From an uncultured Bacteroidales bacterium (GTDB lineage: Bacteria; Bacteroidota; Bacteroidia; Bacteroidales; Bacteroidaceae): a stretch of DNA of 32,025 bases. The first letter of the stretch is position 1. Each line of letters begins with the position of its first letter. The stretch covers positions 1 through 32,025 of the forward strand of contig CACYHN010000035.1 in NCBI GenBank assembly GCA_902774275.1, given 5' to 3'. Positions 27,109 to 32,025 of this stretch are shown piece by piece. Under the pieces are notes generated by a model. That model made no database searches and was not told the origin of the DNA. It worked only from the letters and a program-made list of their open reading frames with translations. The translations under genes and the position numbers were made by a program.

Positions 27109-30100
27109 TCAGAACATCATGCCGCCGCCGAAGCCGCCCATGCCGCCGCCGAAGCCGCCCATGCCGCCGCCAAAGCCGCCCATGCCACCGCCGAAGCCGC
27201 CCATGCCGCCACGGCCACGAAGCTGCTGACGTGAGTTACGGTCACCCATAAGTGTCAAACGGTATGTCAGAGTTGCCATAAAGTAACTGGTAATGTTCTT
27301 GGACTGTGACTGTGATACTGAAGTTGCGCCTACACTGTAGTTCATGTTACTGCGCTGATGCAGAAGGTCATAAGCTGCAATTGACAGACTGGCCTTATTA
27401 CCTTTGAGGAATGAGAATGACACTGAAGCATTCCAGATCAGCTCATCGGTATTGGCATCGCCATCATAACCGCGACGACTGTTCATATTGAGGTCAGAGC
27501 CCAAACGCATGTTACGCCAAGGTATGTATGCCATAAAACTTGCACCATATGAGAAATCATAAGTATCCTTAATACTCTGAGCAGCCTGATCATTCTCTGA
27601 ATGGCGGTATGAAAGTGAACCATCCAATGATGCAGTCAGATAATCATCACGATACTCAAATGAGAGGTTCTCTCTGGCAGTGATTGAATTTGAGTTACTG
27701 CGACGCTCATTAGGATCTGAAGCGCCATGCAATACCTGATTGTCTGATATTGCTACAGCCTCATCTTTAGAAGAAGCGGTAGATGTCAAACCTTCCTGAT
27801 GAGTGTAACCTCCTTGTGTTGACGTTGTGAATGAGTAACGATCATCAGGAAATGTAAAGCTTGTATTCAAACCTAAATTACCACTCCAATTAGACCAGAA
27901 TCCATCCAGGTTGAACGGCTGGCTCATCTGGGCACCATATTTATCATTAATGATTGTGGTCTTGGTCGTTACACCGCGAAGCGTATTTTGAAGAGATGCA
28001 TTGACATTGAAATTACCCATTGTTACCGGATTGTACTTCTGATAAGTAATGTTCAAATTGTTGGTATAGTAAGGAACCAGTGAAGGATTACCTTTTGTTA
28101 TTCTAGTGAGTGATCTGTCATCAGTAATAGGAAGCAACTGGGACATCTGAGGCTGGCTTGAACGGCCTCTGTACTGGATGTTGAACTGCTCCTGACGGGT
28201 TATCCTATAACGGAACTGGAGAGTAGGCTGGAAATTGGTTACCCAACGTTCAAGTGTGGTGTCTATTCCCATTCCGTTGTAAGGCTGCTTTGTATACTGA
28301 GGCATCAATGTAATACCGACTGTGAAGTTGTATGTCTGGTCTGTAGCATTCTTACGGAACTGAAGCTGGATGTTCTGGTCATAGTTGTAGTTGAATGACT
28401 TTGTGGATTGACGGTCATCCCTGGTAACGCTATCCTTATCAAAAGCCCAGTTTATATCATCAAAAGGATCAGTGAAATTGCCCCAATATGCATCATATGC
28501 TTTGGCCAAATTATAGGTTGAACGGTCCTCATTACGCTCACTGTAGCTGAACTGATAACTGAACTGCAAATAAGTACCCGTTGCAATAGGTTCAGAATAG
28601 GTCATCTGGGCGCTAAATGAATTCTGATCTGACGGAGAAGTGGTATAACGGTTTCTTATTTCCGTATTTTTGACAGATGTATTGGTAAATGATGATGTAG
28701 TGTTGTCTTCATGTGAAAGCTGCTCATTCTCACTTCTCTGGATATTATAGTTACCTGACAGGGATATGTTACGGCCACGGTTACCGAACCTACGTACAAA
28801 CTGTGCATTACCACTGGTTGAGTAACTCTCGGTCTCACTTGATGATGAACTCAAAACCTTATTCTGAAGAGCCTGATTGTAGTAATAATAAAGAGAATCC
28901 AAGAAAGTGCCATCAGGATCTACATCCGGATAATCACTGTACGGATAATTGCTTTTGGTGTACATTGATAACGAATCACCATTCAGAGGATCATCGGTGA
29001 ACTGATACGGATCTTTCACAAACTGATATCTCTTGTTAGCATTCCAACTGTCAGATTTGCTGTAAGAGAACTGCGGAGTAAAAAGCAGACTGGTATAGTT
29101 GTCCTTGTTCCACTCAATACGCATCTGGCCGCTAAGGCTGTTGCTTCCGCTTCCGTTTCCGCCAGCCTGGTTTGAGAAAGTCTGGAAATCCTTACGGCTG
29201 AAGTCCTTGGTATAGTTCTTGGATTCATTGGTGTTGTCACTGTGGCTCCAGTTAACGCTACCACCCACCTCCCATAGGTAGTTGTCTGAAGAAACTTCTC
29301 TACCTAAGTTCATAGCAAAGTTGGCACCACCATTGAAGCTTGTGCTGACGCCACCGCCGCCCATGCCGCCGCCCATGCCGCCGAAGCCGCCACCGAAGCC
29401 GATACCGCCGCCCATGCGCATCATGCCCATGCCGCCGCCCATGCCGCTCATACCACCGGATGACTGGCTAGCAGATCCCGTAATGGTAAATTGTTTATCT
29501 TCATCAAAACGGTTGACTGAAGCCTGGATACGGTATAGATTTGCAACATCATAGCCTTCTTTTTCAAGAGGAGCACCCCAACCTACCTGAAGGTTACCGA
29601 ACCAACCCTTGGCCATACCCTTCTTAACCTGGAGGTCAAGCACTGTTTCCTCATTACCGTCCTCAATACCGGTCTGACGGGCCAGATCACTCTGCTTCTC
29701 ATATGACTTGACTCTCTCAATCATATCAGCTGTAAGCTGTGTCAAAGCCATAGTCTTGTCATTGTCAAAGAATTCCTTACCGTTTACAAGAATTCTTGAT
29801 ACGCTCTTACCGTTAACTGTGATATCGCCGTCACTGCCTATCTGTACGCCGGGAAGCTTACGGATAAGATCCTCTACTGATGAACCCTCAGGCAGCTTGA
29901 AAGCAGCACTGTTGAACATTACAGTATCATTGATCAACTGTACTTTCTGCACAACTGCTGAAATGGCAACCTCATCAAGCATCTGACCACCTCTCAGGGT
30001 AATCTTGCCAAGGTCTGTCATAGCAGTACCTGAACGGAGAGTGAAATTCTTAACGGCATCATCATAACCCACATATGTAACACGGGCACGATAATTACCA

Positions 30101-30321
30101 GCCTTAAGATTGTTGACTACGAAAGAACCGTCATCCTCAGTTGAGGCACCGCCGATGAAGGTGGAGTCTGAACCGGAAATCTGATAAATCTGCACGTTGG
30201 CAGGAAACAAAGGTTCAGCCGAATCATAATCATAGACTAAACCTTTTACTGAAAGATTCTGTGCTATCAGCACTGAAGCTGATGTCACAAGAAATGCGAA
30301 CAAAGTGGCAATTCTTTTCAT
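27109..30321 (-). CDS. TonB-receptor-like outer-membrane beta-barrel protein with Gly/Met repeats
   Basis: A 1070-aa outer-membrane protein: signal peptide (MKRIATLFAFLVTSASVLIAQ); a carboxypeptidase-regulatory-like domain (about 22-110, SVKGLVYDYDSAEPL); a plug-like domain (about 112-235, SSVEDLIRKLPGVQIGSDGDITVNG and ILVNGKEFFDN); then a long beta-barrel (OMP_b-brl_3 type) to about 1025. It resembles SusC/TonB-dependent receptors, but no SusD partner is adjacent and no clear TonB box was seen, so the cargo is unknown. Two Gly/Met-rich low-complexity tracts stand out: about residues 285-325 (DNA 29350-29457) and the C-terminal end (DNA 27118-27215), which repeats MGGFGGG four times and ends MMF. 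A normal barrel ends in an aromatic strand, so this tail is unusual. Start ATG 30321 gives the signal peptide. Confidence 0.88.
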   Translation of the reverse strand: MKRIATLFAFLVTSASVLIAQNLSVKGLVYDYDSAEPLFPANVQIYQISGSDSTFIGGASTEDDGSFVVNNLKAGNYRARVTYVGYDDAVKNFTLRSGTAMTDLGKITLRGGQMLDEVAISAVVQKVQLINDTVMFNSAAFKLPEGSSVEDLIRKLPGVQIGSDGDITVNGKSVSRILVNGKEFFDNDKTMALTQLTADMIERVKSYEKQSDLARQTGIEDGNEETVLDLQVKKGMAKGWFGNLQVGWGAPLEKEGYDVANLYRIQASVNRFDEDKQFTITGSASQSSGGMSGMGGGMGMMRMGGGIGFGGGFGGMGGGMGGGGVSTSFNGGANFAMNLGREVSSDNYLWEVGGSVNWSHSDNTNESKNYTKDFSRKDFQTFSNQAGGNGSGSNSLSGQMRIEWNKDNYTSLLFTPQFSYSKSDSWNANKRYQFVKDPYQFTDDPLNGDSLSMYTKSNYPYSDYPDVDPDGTFLDSLYYYYNQALQNKVLSSSSSETESYSTSGNAQFVRRFGNRGRNISLSGNYNIQRSENEQLSHEDNTTSSFTNTSVKNTEIRNRYTTSPSDQNSFSAQMTYSEPIATGTYLQFSYQFSYSERNEDRSTYNLAKAYDAYWGNFTDPFDDINWAFDKDSVTRDDRQSTKSFNYNYDQNIQLQFRKNATDQTYNFTVGITLMPQYTKQPYNGMGIDTTLERWVTNFQPTLQFRYRITRQEQFNIQYRGRSSQPQMSQLLPITDDRSLTRITKGNPSLVPYYTNNLNITYQKYNPVTMGNFNVNASLQNTLRGVTTKTTIINDKYGAQMSQPFNLDGFWSNWSGNLGLNTSFTFPDDRYSFTTSTQGGYTHQEGLTSTASSKDEAVAISDNQVLHGASDPNERRSNSNSITARENLSFEYRDDYLTASLDGSLSYRHSENDQAAQSIKDTYDFSYGASFMAYIPWRNMRLGSDLNMNSRRGYDGDANTDELIWNASVSFSFLKGNKASLSIAAYDLLHQRSNMNYSVGATSVSQSQSKNITSYFMATLTYRLTLMGDRNSRQQLRGRGGMGGFGGGMGGFGGGMGGFGGGMGGFGGGMMF

Positions 30322-30443
30322 TTGAGTTATTTTTGATTGTTTAGTTGTTGCAATAAATAGAAAAATACACCTTTACTATAACGATTCATGCCATTGGTTA
30401 AATGTCAAAATTGTGAAAATTGCTTTTTCTTGAAAATTTGATG

Positions 30444-30482
30444 AAAAAAGCCCGTTTTGGTTTAATCAGAGCAGGCTTTTTT
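30444..30482 (+). promoter_or_regulatory. Terminator-like hairpin upstream of the esterase gene
   Basis: AAAAAAGCC (30444-30452) and GGCTTTTTT (30474-30482) form a 9-bp stem with a 21-nt loop, ending in a T-tract on both strands. It lies in the 218-bp divergent region between the barrel gene and the esterase; a TACCTTCG resembling a -7 box follows at 30485-30492. It may insulate the esterase promoter from read-through. The rest of the region shows nothing recognisable. Confidence 0.4.
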
Positions 30483-30539
30483 CTTACCTTCGCGTTAAGA
30501 ATCCGTTTAAGAATTCAACCCCCTAAAAATATTATGATT

Positions 30540-31343
30540 ATGAAAACAAGAATCTTTGGGACAATAATAATTCTCACCTCTCTATTTTGGACCGTGTCAT
30601 GCGTGCAGACATTGGAGAAATCAGAATTCAAGGAATTTGAATTAACTGATTCTGAGGGAAATACAAGAAAAGGAGGCATATATCTGCCCCAGGGAATGGA
30701 TTCCAAATCTACCTATCCCGTAATATTTATGGAGGATGGCCTTGTTTTCAAGGAATGTGAGTTCAAGCATATGATTGATTCCCTGATAGATTACGGAATC
30801 ATTAATCCGGTAATAGTAGCATGTTCATTCGAAAACAAGATGACAATTCCCGGATACACAATATCATACCGTAATGCAGAATTTGTAGAGACGATAGCCA
30901 AGACCGACAGCAAACTTGCCAATCTGTTTGACGTACACTACAACTATTTCAAGGATAAATTTATACCATATATCAATAAGAATTACCCCGTATCACAGGA
31001 AAAAACAGACCGGATCTTCTTTGGAACATCCAATAGCGCGGATTTTGGAATAACATTAGGTATGCGTGACGGGGATATGTTCTCTGAGTTATGGTGCTAT
31101 TCACCTGTTTATTCAGATGTTTCTGAATATGAAAGGCTGGATGCTCCTGTAGATTTCCGTATATGCTGGGGTGCCAAGGAGGAGGTAGGAATGTTTGATT
31201 ATTTCCCTTCACTGCTAAAAGATATCCGCAAGCGTGGCGGCAATGTTGAATCATGGGTATTCAACGATGGGCACGACCGCGATTGGTGGAAATACTGGTT
31301 CAGTGAGGAACTGAAGCGAAAATTCCCTTATAAAGCTAATTAG
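30540..31343 (+). CDS. Lipoprotein alpha/beta-hydrolase (esterase D/Fes-like)
   Basis: A 267-aa predicted lipoprotein. ATG 30540 is chosen because it yields MKTRIFGTIIILTSLFWTVSC, a signal peptide with the lipid-attachment Cys at about 21; upstream in-frame ATGs (30420, 30534) lie before or just at the probable promoter region or add a basic extension. It matches the putative-esterase family (PF00756): an IYLPQGM start strand, YPVIFMEDG, a probable nucleophile elbow FFGTSNSADFG (about 160-170) and a late NDGHDRDWW with the probable catalytic His (about 246-254). The elbow is GTSNS rather than GxSxG, which may change activity. Enzymes of this fold include feruloyl and acetyl-xylan esterases. 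It lies 37 bp upstream of the GH127 gene, so it may remove side-chain esters from the same arabinose-containing glycans. Confidence 0.78.
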   Translation: MKTRIFGTIIILTSLFWTVSCVQTLEKSEFKEFELTDSEGNTRKGGIYLPQGMDSKSTYPVIFMEDGLVFKECEFKHMIDSLIDYGIINPVIVACSFENKMTIPGYTISYRNAEFVETIAKTDSKLANLFDVHYNYFKDKFIPYINKNYPVSQEKTDRIFFGTSNSADFGITLGMRDGDMFSELWCYSPVYSDVSEYERLDAPVDFRICWGAKEEVGMFDYFPSLLKDIRKRGGNVESWVFNDGHDRDWWKYWFSEELKRKFPYKAN

Positions 31344-31380
31344 CCAACAAATAATTATCAACAAATACTAACCAAAAACA

Positions 31381-32025
31381 ATGAAACGAACAGCAATCAC
31401 CATTGCATTGTTCATGACCGTAGCATTCGCTTCGGCCCAGGACAAACTGTATCACAACACTTTCAATCTGAATCAGGTAGAGCTGCTTGAAGGCCCGTTC
31501 AAGCACGCCATGGACCTTAACGTGAAGGTTCTCCTGGAGTATGACACCGACCGCCTGCTGGCTCCGTTCCTCCATGAGGCCGGATTGCCCAAGAAGGCGG
31601 AGTATTTTCCCAACTGGGCCGGTCTGGACGGTCATGTGGGCGGACATTACGTATCGGCCTTAGCCATACACTACGCCGCTACCGGCAACAAGGAGTGCTA
31701 TGACCGCCTGGTCTATATGATTGATGAGCTGGAGCGCTGCCAGATAGCCAACGGTAATGGTTATATAGGCGGTGTACCCAACAGCAAGGAACTTTGGGGA
31801 AACCTTAAGAAGGGAGACTTCGGTCTGTTCCGCGGCGCATGGGTGCCATGGTATAATGTACATAAGATGTACGCGGGCCTGCGCGACGCGTGGCAGTATG
31901 CCGGCATTGAGAAGGCCAAGGATATTTTCATAAAGTTCTGCGACTGGGGTCTGGACGAAATAGCCGATCTGGACGATAACCAGATGGAGCAGATGACCGG
32001 CACCGAGTTCGGCGGCATGAACGAG
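31381..32025 (+). CDS. GH127 beta-L-arabinofuranosidase (N-terminal part)
   Basis: The gene is open to the right edge; the first 215 codons are visible. Signal peptide MKRTAITIALFMTVAFASAQ, then the DUF1680/GH127 N-terminus: FNLNQVELLEGPFKHAMDLN, YDTDRLLAPF, GHVGGHYVSALAIHYAATGN, YIGGVPNSKELW, WVPWYNVHKMYAGL and, at the edge, GTEFGGMNE, corresponding to the conserved EHGGMNE-type active-site region of the family. GH127 enzymes release beta-L-arabinofuranose, for example from hydroxyproline-rich plant glycoproteins. Start ATG 31381 gives the signal peptide. It follows the esterase by 37 bp with no promoter in between, so the two probably form an operon; with the GH51 and GH43-like genes it points to arabinose-glycan degradation. 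Confidence 0.92.
   Translation, partial: MKRTAITIALFMTVAFASAQDKLYHNTFNLNQVELLEGPFKHAMDLNVKVLLEYDTDRLLAPFLHEAGLPKKAEYFPNWAGLDGHVGGHYVSALAIHYAATGNKECYDRLVYMIDELERCQIANGNGYIGGVPNSKELWGNLKKGDFGLFRGAWVPWYNVHKMYAGLRDAWQYAGIEKAKDIFIKFCDWGLDEIADLDDNQMEQMTGTEFGGMNE

Noticed and set aside
29282-29554. Proline/methionine-rich open frame on the plus strand within the barrel gene
   Set aside because: It is the complement of the Gly/Met-rich tract of the outer-membrane protein and shows no start signal or homology.

Overview
The window looks like a chromosomal segment of a gut-type Bacteroidales bacterium (Bacteroides/Prevotella relatives). This rests on the TAnnTTTG -7 promoter boxes, a BspA-type leucine-rich repeat protein, DUF1573, SIMPL and CotH/lamin-tail proteins, a Bacteroidetes outer-membrane beta-barrel receptor, and secreted arabinose-releasing glycoside hydrolases. 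No phage, plasmid, CRISPR or rRNA/tRNA gene is visible.

Layout. (1) 1-395: a divergent intergenic region. Its minus strand holds a tiny Asn/Gln-rich leader ORF for a gene beyond the left edge; it also holds a palindromic REP-like element. (2) 414-4757: a very large secreted CotH/lamin-tail/beta-helix protein. (3) 4946-8700, minus strand: glmS then pyrG, both glutamine-dependent amidotransferases. A canonical promoter, a 37-residue Asn/Gln-rich leader ORF and an intrinsic terminator precede glmS. (4) 8804-14154, minus: a secreted GH43-like enzyme with discoidin and Fn3 domains, and a 36-repeat BspA-like surface protein. (5) 14249-20628, plus: a tightly coupled gene run (GtrA, polysaccharide deacetylase, GT2, GT87-like, SIMPL, rsmG, MBL hydrolase, DUF1573) with overlaps of 1-8 nt or a 3-nt gap from the deacetylase onward. 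(6) 20629-22592: a histidine acid phosphatase (minus) and an MgtC-like membrane protein (plus). (7) 22623-25540: a sialate-O-acetylesterase/GH51 arabinofuranosidase fusion broken by an out-of-frame internal deletion. (8) 25795-30321, minus: an unrecognised helical membrane or lipoprotein and a TonB-receptor-like barrel with Gly/Met repeats. (9) 30540-32025, plus: a lipoprotein esterase and the start of a GH127 beta-L-arabinofuranosidase.

Two observations are the most interesting. First, there are two related leader peptides sharing the motif NNNQVP. One has 16 Asn/Gln in 17 consecutive residues. The complete one sits between a promoter and a terminator directly upstream of glmS-pyrG, which suggests ribosome-mediated attenuation sensing glutamine (or asparagine) supply. 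Second, there is a family of large palindromic intergenic elements (4780-4956 and 25617-25786, with a related short hairpin at 8729-8785). The two long copies have different arm sequences but share a core built around TGAGTAAACTC.
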